From Phytohabitans sp036906915 (lineage in GTDB: Bacteria > Actinomycetota > Actinomycetes > Mycobacteriales > Micromonosporaceae), in contig NZ_JBAKHX010000158.1 of the NCBI RefSeq assembly GCF_036906915.1, positions 1 to 7,500 of the forward strand: 7,500 nt of DNA, in the 5' to 3' direction. Both the position numbers and the translations under genes were made by a program. Of the stretch, positions 1-5,292 are shown piece by piece (the stretch's first letter is position 1; each line of letters begins with the position of its first letter). The notes beneath the pieces were generated by a model that was given only the letters and a program-made list of their open reading frames with translations, was not told the DNA's origin and ran no database searches.

Positions 1-151
1 CGGCGCTCTGCTCCAGCTCACCCTCGGCCACCGCACACTGCCCGAAGTGCTCGACACCTGGCCCGACTGCCTCCTGCGCGGCAGCGTCACCGAACACTTC
101 CTGACGACGGCGTTTCCTCAGGTGCCGGTCCGCGTCTGGCCCCGCAACTGA
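1..151 (+). CDS. C-terminal end of a GNAT-like N-acetyltransferase (partial)
   Basis: An open frame enters from the left edge (first full codon at 2) and stops at TGA 149-151, giving 49 residues. They run GALLQLTLGHRTLPEVLDTW, then a short spacer, and end in FPQVPVRVWPRN. The pattern 'LLQL-LGxRxLxEV-D--PD ... LF/AFPxxPxxVWP' resembles the C-terminal tail I remember from a group of bacterial GNAT acetyltransferases, where the segment follows the acetyl-CoA-binding core. That assignment is from memory of the family and the fragment lacks the catalytic core, so function is tentative; that it is coding is better supported by its composition and clean ending. The gene is complete only beyond the window. 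Nothing downstream on the same strand appears co-transcribed with it. Confidence 0.45.
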   Translation, partial: GALLQLTLGHRTLPEVLDTWPDCLLRGSVTEHFLTTAFPQVPVRVWPRN

Positions 152-260
152 CCACTGGGGCGCACAACGGCGTTGCTGCGCAGTTGCAGGTCGTCCACCT
201 TCGCCGTCGACAGCCACGTCGACTCGGTGATGCGACAACCAGAAGACGAACGCTGCGCTA

Positions 261-380
261 GGTGAGCGCATCAACCGGCGCCAGCCCAGGCCGCTAACAA
301 CCCGACAGTTCCGCCGTACCCTGGCCTGTTTCATCGCCGACCGCCTCGGCGGCACACTGCCCGGGCTCGGAGGTCATCGC
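261..380 (+). pseudogene. Relic of a tyrosine-recombinase (integrase) C-terminal region
   Basis: Reading codons from 261 gives GERINRRQPRPLTTRQFRRT followed by LACFIADRLGGTLPGLGGHR. The core 'LTTRQFRRTLA-FIA-R-GG' (codons 294-353) closely resembles a motif I recall from actinobacterial phage-type integrases, 'LTTRQFRRTLAWFIARRPGG', which precedes the catalytic His/Arg-Tyr region. There is no start codon with a ribosome site, the frame is closed by stops just upstream, and beyond about 380 the similarity to the expected 'IAGA-QYRH' continuation is lost. No catalytic Tyr is recognisable. I infer a degraded remnant of an integrated element. The match rests on about 20 residues, so chance similarity cannot be fully excluded. 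Confidence 0.45.
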
Positions 381-470
381 TTGGATCACCAGCCTCCGCA
401 CCGCCTTGCCATCGGACCACCCGCGACGCCGCTGCGGTCCGAGCCCTAGCGATCTCCCAGTGAAACGACT

Positions 471-487
471 TACTATCGCGGATAGTA
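471..487. promoter_or_regulatory. Perfect 17-bp dyad, candidate operator
   Basis: TACTATC (471-477), GCG, GATAGTA (481-487) is an exact 7-bp inverted repeat with a 3-bp centre. It is AT-rich at its arms inside very GC-rich DNA and lies 130 bp upstream of the GTG start of the NlpC/P60 gene. The size and symmetry fit a dimeric repressor site. I cannot name the regulator; none encoded in the window shows an obvious matching site. Confidence 0.45.
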
Positions 488-616
488 GTACCGAGGTTCA
501 TGTCGGCTACGACGGTGCAGCGCGAAGGATCACGCACCTGCCCCGGGCTCCCCTTGCACCAGGGACGTCCAAGGCGCCGGCATCGTCCCACCAGAACCGT
601 TACGGGGAGGCGCATC

Positions 617-2131
617 GTGCGGCCCACCGCCAGGCATCAACCCCAACGACCCGCAAGAGGCTCAGCACTGCGACCCCTTGCGCGCTCGGTCATGTTGGGG
701 GCCGCCTTCACGGCCGCTCTCGCCACCCCGGCATACGCCGAGCCGGCCTCGCCGGGCACGGTTCCCGACGCCGGGTCCCGACCTGTCCCGGCGGGACCGC
801 TCCAGCTACCCGGTCAAGCCGCGCCCGGCACCACTGCGGCCACCACGCCTCCAGGTACCTCTTCGGCGAGCGGGCCGCTCGCCGCCCAGATCTCCAACGC
901 CGAGGTGCAGGTAGCCGCACTGGCGGAGGAGCTGGTCAAGCGGCGCCTAGAACGTGACCAGGCCGGAGCCGACCTCAAGGTTGCTGAGCAGCAGCTGCAG
1001 CAGGCCCGCGACGCGGTCGCCGGGGCCGAGACCGCCGCGGATGGCGCCGCCGGCGAGGCGTTCAGGCGGGCCGCTGAGCTGCCACCCGGTGTCTTCGGCT
1101 CCGACCTGCACAGCCTGCGCGAGCTTAGCCGCATCCAGCGGGGCGAACAGTCCACCACCGGCACCGACGCCGTGGACCGGGAGGTGGCTCGCGCCAAAGA
1201 TGCCGAACGCGTCGCACTCGCGGCACACGGTGCCGCGCTTGCCCGCTCAGAGCAGGCGAAAAACCAGTTCACCACGCTGGAGACCACGTACAAGCTCAAC
1301 GAGGCGGCGCTCGCCGACCTGATCGAGCGCAACGCCGCCGAGTATGCGCTGATAGAACAGCAACGCGAGGCGCAGGACCAGCGTCTGGGCTCCCAATACC
1401 TCGACGGCCAGACGGTCGCAGGGCTGGCCGCTCATCCGAAGGCGCTGGCCGCCCTCCAGTTCGCGCTCAAACAGCTCGGCAAGCAGTACGTCTGGGGCAC
1501 GGAAGGCCCCGACACGTACGACTGCTCCGGACTGACGTGGGCGTCGTACCGCTCAGTCGGCTACTACCAGCTGCCTCGGGTGTCCCGCGACCAGTACTAC
1601 GCCACGCGCCAAAACTCCGTTTCACGATCGGCGCTGCTGCCCGGCGACCTGGTTTTCTTCGCCTCGGGCAGCAGCTGGACCAGCATCCATCACATGGGCA
1701 TGTACATCGGCGACGGCAAGATGGTCCACGCGCCGAACAGCCGAAGCAAGGTCAAGGTTTCCAGCGTGTGGTGGTCACGGTTCTTCGCCGCAACCCGGAT
1801 CTACGGCGCGGTGCCAGCACCCACCACCACGCCCCCGTCCACGCCACCGACCAGTACGCCACCCGCCCCACCGCCGACCACCAGGCCGCCGACGTCCACA
1901 CCGCCAACCACACCACCAACCACGCCGCCCACCACACCACCAAGCACCACCCGGCCGCCAACGCCACCGACGCCGCCACCCACACCGCCAACACCACGAC
2001 CGACGACTGCAACGCCGACCCCTACGCCGACGCCCCCGACCCAGGCAACCGCCGCTCCCGCGACATCAAGCGCCGCGCCGGCGTCGCCACCGACCGGCAC
2101 GCCGACCCAGTCGCCAACCCCCAACCAATGA
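617..2131 (+). CDS. Secreted NlpC/P60 peptidoglycan endopeptidase with coiled coils and Pro/Thr-rich tail
   Basis: This 504-residue exported cysteine peptidase of the NlpC/P60 (C40) family probably cuts stem peptides of peptidoglycan, as RipA-type proteins do. I chose GTG 617 because GGGGAGG (604-610) lies 6 bp before it and the N-terminus becomes a proper signal peptide: basic n-region, hydrophobic VMLGAAFTAALA, cleavage after AYA (residue 41). An in-frame ATG at 500 would add 39 residues of non-protein-like composition. Residues about 88-150 and 188-262 are Ala/Glu/Gln/Lys-rich coiled coil. The catalytic domain spans about 275-398: Cys303 in YDCSGL, His359 in HHMGMYIG and His371 in MVHAP form the expected Cys-His-His triad. 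Residues about 400-504 are almost only Pro, Thr, Ala and Ser, probably a wall-spanning or glycosylated tail. The gene appears monocistronic. Confidence 0.9.
   Translation: MRPTARHQPQRPARGSALRPLARSVMLGAAFTAALATPAYAEPASPGTVPDAGSRPVPAGPLQLPGQAAPGTTAATTPPGTSSASGPLAAQISNAEVQVAALAEELVKRRLERDQAGADLKVAEQQLQQARDAVAGAETAADGAAGEAFRRAAELPPGVFGSDLHSLRELSRIQRGEQSTTGTDAVDREVARAKDAERVALAAHGAALARSEQAKNQFTTLETTYKLNEAALADLIERNAAEYALIEQQREAQDQRLGSQYLDGQTVAGLAAHPKALAALQFALKQLGKQYVWGTEGPDTYDCSGLTWASYRSVGYYQLPRVSRDQYYATRQNSVSRSALLPGDLVFFASGSSWTSIHHMGMYIGDGKMVHAPNSRSKVKVSSVWWSRFFAATRIYGAVPAPTTTPPSTPPTSTPPAPPPTTRPPTSTPPTTPPTTPPTTPPSTTRPPTPPTPPPTPPTPRPTTATPTPTPTPPTQATAAPATSSAAPASPPTGTPTQSPTPNQ
1813..2128 (+). repeat. 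Low-complexity Pro/Thr coding repeat
   Basis: The last roughly 105 codons of the NlpC/P60 gene are degenerate repeats of TPP, PPT, TPPT and PTP units made of C- and A-rich codons (ccg/cca/acc/acg), giving marked strand asymmetry with few T on the + strand. No exact long unit is maintained, so it is irregular low-complexity sequence and not a clean tandem array. Such tails commonly vary in length by replication slippage. The antisense reading frames it creates (Gly/Val-rich) are not genes. Confidence 0.75.
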
Positions 2132-2509
2132 GTCGGCGTCCGTTCGACCCTTCAAGCCGCCACCAAAGGCACGGATGCGAACCTGTTGCCGGTTAGCGGT
2201 TGCCATAGCGAGCAAGCGGCACTGAGAACCGGATAGAGCGACGAGACCGCCAGCTCCCGATCGCGGGACGGCGGCCACAGGGCCCTGGATAAGCCTCGTC
2301 CTGGCGGCCTTTGTGGTGTCCGAACTTGACGCCTTGATCGTCGGGCCGCTCGCATGTCGACATGCCATCTGTCGCCGCCAGCATTGCAGCGTTATGGGAA
2401 TCTGCGCCGAAGATGGTATGGCGCACATCCGCACATGCAGTTGTGTTGATGTACGGCCGGTGACACGCTCTGGTCATCCCCGTACTACTAACGCACATAG
2501 GAGTCACAG
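2132..2509. other. Gene-free interval between two secreted-protein genes
   Basis: No reading frame of 378 bp on either strand has recognisable protein character or a good ribosome site. The interval is slightly less GC-rich than its neighbours. A 10-bp palindrome, CAGGGCCCTG (2278-2287), is present but too short to interpret. The right end holds a candidate promoter and the ribosome-binding site for the protease gene. No clear intrinsic terminator for the NlpC/P60 gene was found. Confidence 0.55.
2460..2488 (+). promoter_or_regulatory. Candidate promoter of the matrixin-like protease gene
   Basis: GTGACA (2460-2465, five of six matches to TTGACA) is followed after 17 bp by TACTAC (2483-2488), with TACTAA overlapping at 2486-2491. 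A start near 2495 would leave a leader of about 15 nt carrying AGGAG (2499-2503) 6 bp before GTG 2510. The -10 is weak, so this is a moderate call. Confidence 0.4.
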
Positions 2510-3286
2510 GTGCGCACGAGAAGAATGGCTGCCGCGGTCACCGCCGCCGTAGTCGCACTCGCAGTCGTCATGCTCCCCGGTGCCGCGCAGGCGAACCACC
2601 GCTGGGGCAACTACCACTGGGCGCGTACGGCGAACCCGTTCACGGTCGAGCTGGACAACAACGTCACCTCCGCGTGGACGTCGTACCTGTCCACCGCATC
2701 CGCTGACTGGACCACCTCCACAGTGCTCAACACGACCATCGTCAACGGCTCGTTCGGCAGCCGGTCCAGCTGCACGCCCGCGAGCGGACACGTCGAGGTC
2801 TGCAACGGCAGCTATGGAAACAACGGCTGGCTTGGTATCGCGTCCATCTCGGTCAGCGGGTCGCACATCACCAGCGCCTACGTCAAGGTCAACGACACCT
2901 ACTTCAACCAGGCGACCTACAACACGGCCCCCTACCGGCGCCTGGTGATGTGCCAGGAGGTCGGACATGCGTTTGGCCTCGCCCACCAGGACGAGAACCA
3001 GACCAACGCCAACCTGGGCACGTGCATGGACTACACCCGAGACCCGGACGGGCCGCCGAACAACGAGCACCCGAACGCGCACGACTTCGCCCAGCTCCAG
3101 ACGATCTACTCGCACACCGACTCGTTCAACACCACCAGCGTCGCCGCCAGCCCGCTGTCCCAGCTGACCAACTCACCGACGTCGTGGGGTCGGATGGTCG
3201 AGGGTTCCAAGGCGCCCGGGAGTACGGCGACATATGAGCGCAAAGTTGGTAGGGACACGGTCTTCACGTTGGTGATCTGGGCCTGA
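2510..3286 (+). CDS. Secreted matrixin-like metalloprotease homologue with Gln in place of the first zinc His
   Basis: The product is 258 residues. GTG 2510 is preceded at 6 bp by AGGAG (2499-2503) and yields a clear signal peptide (MRTRRMAAAVTAAVVALAVV..., cleavage after AQA, residue 28). The metzincin signature HExxHxxGxxH appears as QEVGHAFGLAH at 149-159: the second and third ligands (His153, His159) and catalytic Glu150 are present, but position 149 is Gln. A Met-turn candidate, Met173 in GTCMDY, follows at the usual distance. Four cysteines in the mature part (88, 98, 148, 172) could form two disulfides in the extracellular protein. The C-terminus (SWGRMVEGS ... VFTLVIWA) matches the ending I recall for actinobacterial relatives, so the protein looks full length. 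From memory, relatives also carry CQEVGH, suggesting a family trait and not local damage. Whether it retains protease activity is unknown. Confidence 0.75.
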   Translation: MRTRRMAAAVTAAVVALAVVMLPGAAQANHRWGNYHWARTANPFTVELDNNVTSAWTSYLSTASADWTTSTVLNTTIVNGSFGSRSSCTPASGHVEVCNGSYGNNGWLGIASISVSGSHITSAYVKVNDTYFNQATYNTAPYRRLVMCQEVGHAFGLAHQDENQTNANLGTCMDYTRDPDGPPNNEHPNAHDFAQLQTIYSHTDSFNTTSVAASPLSQLTNSPTSWGRMVEGSKAPGSTATYERKVGRDTVFTLVIWA

Positions 3287-3320
3287 CGGCAGAGGATCAG
3301 CCGCTTCTTACAGCAGTCTC

Positions 3321-3370
3321 TGATCGGGGCGTCCGCGCAGCAGTTCACTGCTCAGCGGACGTCCCGATCA
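3321..3370. terminator. Strong stem-loop, probable terminator after the protease gene
   Basis: TGATCGGGGCGTCCGC (3321-3336) pairs with GCGGACGTCCCGATCA (3355-3370) over 16 bp with one G-U pair. Inside it, after a 2-nt internal loop, AGCAG/CTGCT forms a further 5-bp stem with a TTCA loop. It begins 34 bp after the protease stop codon. No U-run follows, as is common for actinobacterial hairpin terminators. The near-perfect symmetry would make it equally stable on either strand, so a DNA- or RNA-binding role is an alternative. Confidence 0.65.
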
Positions 3371-3472
3371 CCCTTGCAGTCCGTCCGATATGGAGCCCTG
3401 GAGAGACGCTCCGATCACGTCAGGGGGACCAGTGTCGCGCCGCGCACGTCGCCGCCACCGACAACTGACTAA

Positions 3473-3511
3473 TGGTTGCATCATCGAACCGCTTGGTTGT
3501 ATGGTCGAACC
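3473..3511. promoter_or_regulatory. Two near-identical operator copies, likely MarR autoregulation sites
   Basis: TGGTTGCATCATCGAACC (3473-3490) and TGGTTGTATGGTCGAACC (3494-3511) match at 15 of 18 positions and start exactly 21 bp apart, about two helical turns. Each is an imperfect dyad with GGTT...AACC arms (GGTT-9 bp-AACC). The second also contains ATGGT-CGA-ACCAT (3501-3513), which reaches the ATG start. Position over the promoter and start of a marR gene is typical for autorepression. Binding is inferred. Confidence 0.65.
3476..3505 (+). promoter_or_regulatory. Candidate leaderless promoter of the marR-lipoprotein operon
   Basis: TTGCAT (3476-3481) and TATGGT (3500-3505, TANNNT type) are separated by 18 bp. 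Six bases lie between the -10 and the A of ATG 3512, so the transcript would start at the start codon. Consistent with this, no Shine-Dalgarno sequence precedes ATG 3512. Each promoter element lies inside one of the two operator repeats. Confidence 0.5.
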
Positions 3512-3952
3512 ATGACCGAGGTCGAACAATCCACCGATGTGGTGGCGGCGCAGGACGCCCTGATGCGCTTCGTGCGCAACTTTGGTCTGCACCAGCCGGA
3601 TCGCACGCCCTGTGGTCAGCCGCTTCCGGTGTCCGAAGCGCACGCCTTGACCGAGATCGCGCGCGATGGTCGGCTGCGCCAGGTGGAGCTGGCGCGGCGA
3701 CTGCGGCTGGAGAAGAGCACCGTCAGCCGCCTGGTGACCAACCTCGTGGGTCGCGGTTGGGTGCAGCGGCACACGGCGGACGACGACGGCCGCGGTGTGC
3801 TGCTGGAGCTCACGGACGCCGGCGGCACGGCCGCAGAACGCCTGGCCGAGGCCCGCCGACAACGGCTGGACGCGCTACTCGAACGTGTCCCGGACGATGA
3901 GCGCGCCGCCGTCGTGCGCGCGCTGCAAACCTTGGCGGAGGCAACCGAATGA
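3512..3952 (+). CDS. MarR-family transcriptional regulator
   Basis: The 146-residue product has MarR size and architecture: helices 10-25 and 41-52, helix-turn-helix about 57-78 (RQVELARRLRLEKSTVSRLV), a wing at 86-98 (RHTADDDGRGVLLELT), and a C-terminal dimerisation helix rich in Arg, Glu and Leu. A single Cys34 in the loop DRTPCGQPLPVSEAHAL is a motif I recall as common to one MarR subgroup; it could be a redox or metal/ligand sensor, but that is inference. ATG 3512 is preferred over an upstream ATG at 3476 because the upstream 12 codons cover the promoter and operators. The stop overlaps the next start by ATGA (3949-3952), so the regulator and the lipoprotein are translationally coupled. 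Autoregulation through the paired sites at 3473-3511 is expected. Confidence 0.85.
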   Translation: MTEVEQSTDVVAAQDALMRFVRNFGLHQPDRTPCGQPLPVSEAHALTEIARDGRLRQVELARRLRLEKSTVSRLVTNLVGRGWVQRHTADDDGRGVLLELTDAGGTAAERLAEARRQRLDALLERVPDDERAAVVRALQTLAEATE

Positions 3953-4473
3953 TCCCCACAGCGTCGCGACGAGCCTGCCGGCTGGCGGCACTCACCGCCG
4001 GTGCAGCACTCGCGGTGGCTGGCTGCGCACAAGAATCGCGCGACCAACCGCCACCGGCCGCAAGCACGGACCGGCAAGCCGACGTCGCCGAACGAGGAGC
4101 CTCGGTGATGCCGTTCGACCTGGAGCGCACGACACACCGGTTCGCCAAGAACGCGACCGGCGGCGTGCAGACCGTGGTCGCCGACGACCCCGCCGATATG
4201 ACCCAGGTCAACCTCATCCGAGAGCACCTGCAGCACGAAACCGAGGAGTTCCGGCAAGGCCGCTTCACCGACCCCGGCCAAATCCACGGTCAGCAGATGC
4301 CTGGGCTCGCCGCGCTGCGCGACAGCGCCGGACGGATCGACGTCGTCTACACGGACACACCGGACGGTGCTCGGATCACCTACACCACCGGCGATTCCGC
4401 GCTCGTGACGGCGTTACACGCCTGGTTCGACGCCCAAGTCAGCGATCACGGCAGCCATGCCACCACCGAGTAG
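3949..4473 (+). CDS. Lipoprotein of unknown function, second gene of the marR operon
   Basis: The product is 174 residues. GGAGG (3937-3941) stands 7 bp before ATG 3949. A lipoprotein signal peptide ends in the lipobox VAGC, with acylated Cys26, so the mature protein should be anchored outside the cytoplasmic membrane. After a Pro/Ala/Ser linker, residues about 48-170 form one domain with a start block RGASVMPFDLERTTHRF and a further block RFTDPGQIHGQQMPGLAALR. I recall similar sequences in actinobacterial proteins labelled 'aspartate carbamoyltransferase' in databases; no ATCase carbamoyl-phosphate motif is present here, so that label would be wrong. His residues are frequent (THRF, REHLQHE, IHG, LHAWF, DHGSHA), which would suit metal or ligand binding, an inference encouraged only by the neighbouring CsoR. 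The true role is not known to me. Confidence 0.75.
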   Translation: MIPTASRRACRLAALTAGAALAVAGCAQESRDQPPPAASTDRQADVAERGASVMPFDLERTTHRFAKNATGGVQTVVADDPADMTQVNLIREHLQHETEEFRQGRFTDPGQIHGQQMPGLAALRDSAGRIDVVYTDTPDGARITYTTGDSALVTALHAWFDAQVSDHGSHATTE

Positions 4474-4513
4474 GGCCTAGGAGCCGCCAAGAGTCTGGGA
4501 TGGCTTGCCGCCG

Positions 4514-4543
4514 CGCCATAGCGACGGGATCCCGTCGGTGGCG
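4514..4543. terminator. Stem-loop between convergent lipoprotein and csoR genes
   Basis: CGACGGGATCCCGTCG (4522-4537) is a perfect 16-bp palindrome, flanked by CGCCA (4514-4518) and TGGCG (4539-4543), which also pair. Folded as RNA it gives 6 bp with a GATC loop, then a small internal loop, then 5 bp. It lies in the 91-bp gap where the + strand operon and the minus-strand csoR converge, so a two-way terminator is likely, although no U-run is seen. Confidence 0.55.
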
Positions 4544-4564
4544 GACCTACGCGGCGACCGGAGC

Positions 4565-4870
4565 CTAGGAGCGAACCAGCCGGGCGATGGCTTCGGACGC
4601 CTCACGGACCTTCTCCTCAGCCTCGGAGCCGCCGGCCGCCGCCGCCTGGACGACGCAGTGACTGAGGTGCTCGTCGAGCAGCCCCAGCGCGACCGACTGG
4701 AGCGCCTTCGTCATGGCGGAAACCTGCGTCAGGATGTCGATGCAGTACTTTTCTTCCTCGACCATCCGTTGCAGCCCCCGAGCCTGGCCCTCGATGCGCC
4801 GCAGCCGCCGCAGGTAGTCGTCCTTGTTGTGGATGTAGCCGTGCTGGCTATCCAGTGCGATCGTTTCCAT
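4565..4870 (-). CDS. csoR: CsoR-family copper-sensing repressor
   Basis: The product is 101 residues from ATG 4870, which has GAGGG a few bases upstream on the minus strand; GTG at 4900 would add 10 Gly/Glu-rich residues and is less likely. CsoR proteins are all-helical dimers of dimers that release DNA on binding Cu(I). The ligand set is Cys43, His68, Cys72, with spacings of 25 and 4 residues, identical to Cys36/His61/Cys65 of Mycobacterium tuberculosis CsoR; Tyr42 also precedes the first Cys as there. This separates it from RcnR (Ni/Co, extra His ligands) and CstR (no ligand His). RRLRRIEGQARGLQRM (21-36) is the family helix that contributes to DNA contact. It is transcribed divergently from the YHS gene, across two matching operators, implying autoregulation and control of the neighbour. 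Confidence 0.93.
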   Translation of the reverse strand: METIALDSQHGYIHNKDDYLRRLRRIEGQARGLQRMVEEEKYCIDILTQVSAMTKALQSVALGLLDEHLSHCVVQAAAAGGSEAEEKVREASEAIARLVRS

Positions 4871-4914
4871 GCCGCCCTCTTCACTGCCCGGCCCCGCCAC
4901 CCATGTGGCGCAGC

Positions 4915-4934
4915 CAACATACCCCCCTATGGTA
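4915..4934. promoter_or_regulatory. CsoR-type operator, csoR-proximal copy
   Basis: CAACATA-CCCCCC-TATGGTA is an imperfect dyad (arms match 5 of 7). It shares the exact 17-mer CATACCCCCCTATGGTA (4918-4934) with the second copy 48 bp away. TACCCC-rich dyads are the known hallmark of actinobacterial CsoR sites. It lies 45 bp upstream of the csoR start codon and probably controls csoR. Confidence 0.75.
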
Positions 4935-4962
4935 CCAGCGCCGGACCATGCTATCGTTCGCC

Positions 4963-4982
4963 TACCATACCCCCCTATGGTA
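4963..4982. promoter_or_regulatory. CsoR-type operator, YHS-proximal copy
   Basis: TACCATA (4963-4969), CCCCCC, TATGGTA (4976-4982) is a perfect 7-bp dyad around a C6 centre. Its right end overlaps the first bases of the AAGGAG ribosome site (4982-4987) of the YHS gene, so bound CsoR would cover the transcription start region. The TANNNT-type TACCAT (4963-4968) inside it may be the -10. Confidence 0.78.
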
Positions 4983-4992
4983 AGGAGCCGCG

Positions 4993-5235
4993 GTGAAGAA
5001 GAACCTGGCGATCAAGGTTGAGGCCAGCGGGACGGACTGCTCCTGTTGCTCCACCACCGGCCAGAGCGCCACCGAAATCTCGGCCGTGGACCCCGTATGC
5101 GGCATGACGATCGATCCGGCCACCGCGGCAGCGAGCACCAGCCACGACGGGCAGACCTACTACTTCTGCGCACCCCGATGCCAGCGGGCGTTCGAGAAGG
5201 ACCCGGCCAGCTACCTGAGCTCGGCGAGCCAGTAA
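4993..5235 (+). CDS. Small free-standing YHS-domain metal-binding protein
   Basis: The product is 80 residues. AAGGAG (4982-4987) stands 5 bp before GTG 4993. Residues 32-75 are a complete YHS domain: VDPVCGMTID, then DGQTYYFCAPRCQRAFEKDP. Cys36, Cys59 and Cys63 are the putative metal ligands. Such domains occur fused to the N-terminus of P1B-type metal ATPases or as small separate proteins next to them; they are thought to bind and hand over heavy metals. The N-terminal extension carries a second cysteine cluster, Cys16, Cys18 and Cys19 in TDCSCCSTTG, that is not part of the YHS fold. No signal peptide, so cytoplasmic. Placement directly behind a CsoR operator implies induction by copper; a metallochaperone or buffering role for the exporter starting at 7345 is inferred. 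Confidence 0.87.
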   Translation: MKKNLAIKVEASGTDCSCCSTTGQSATEISAVDPVCGMTIDPATAAASTSHDGQTYYFCAPRCQRAFEKDPASYLSSASQ

Positions 5236-5240
5236 CCACC

Positions 5241-5264
5241 AGCCCGGGGCCACACGCCCGGGCT
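5241..5264. terminator. Hairpin terminator between convergent YHS and membrane-protein genes
   Basis: AGCCCGGG (5241-5248) pairs perfectly with CCCGGGCT (5257-5264) around an 8-nt loop. It begins 5 bp after the YHS stop codon and 28 bp before the end of the minus-strand membrane gene. It would act in both directions; the + strand continues CTATAGA with no U-run. Confidence 0.75.
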
Positions 5265-5292
5265 ATAGACCCGGACGCCAAAAGGGTGCCGG

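Larger units (their letters stand above)
152..616. other. Gene-poor stretch with decayed sequence
   Basis: This 465-bp region between the GNAT-like gene and the NlpC/P60 gene holds no intact gene that I trust. It contains an integrase-like relic (261-380) and a perfect dyad (471-487), listed separately. Open frames crossing it on either strand are rich in Arg, Pro and Ser in the way out-of-frame GC-rich DNA is. No clear terminator for the upstream gene was seen. Confidence 0.6.

Noticed and set aside
500..616. ATG 500 as start of the NlpC/P60 gene
   Set aside because: The added 39 residues are not signal-like, and GTG 617 has a strong GGGGAGG 6 bp upstream followed by a proper signal peptide.
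331..627. Minus-strand 98-codon open frame across the dyad region
   Set aside because: No recognisable domain, Arg-rich throughout, and no promoter or ribosome site; best read as chance in GC-rich DNA.
406..957. Open frame of 183 codons overlapping the NlpC/P60 start
   Set aside because: Arg/His/Ala/Thr-rich out-of-frame composition, no ribosome site, and it overlaps the well-supported peptidase signal peptide and coiled coil.
1801..2124. Antisense Gly/Val-rich open frame
   Set aside because: It is the mirror of the Pro/Thr-coding repeat on the + strand.
1813..2128. Possible CRISPR or tandem-repeat array
   Set aside because: No constant repeat with spacers; it is irregular low-complexity coding sequence in frame with the peptidase.
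2066..2507. Overlapping minus-strand open frames in the gap before the protease gene
   Set aside because: I looked for transposase or resolvase motifs (for example GVKFGHHKGR) but found no catalytic pattern and no start signal.
3616..4287. Long antisense open frame across marR and the lipoprotein
   Set aside because: Ser/Arg/Cys-rich shadow of two genes that have clear domains, starts and an overlap.
4505..4996. Plus-strand open frame of 163 codons over csoR
   Set aside because: Antisense to an unmistakable CsoR with all three copper ligands; it also runs through both operators.
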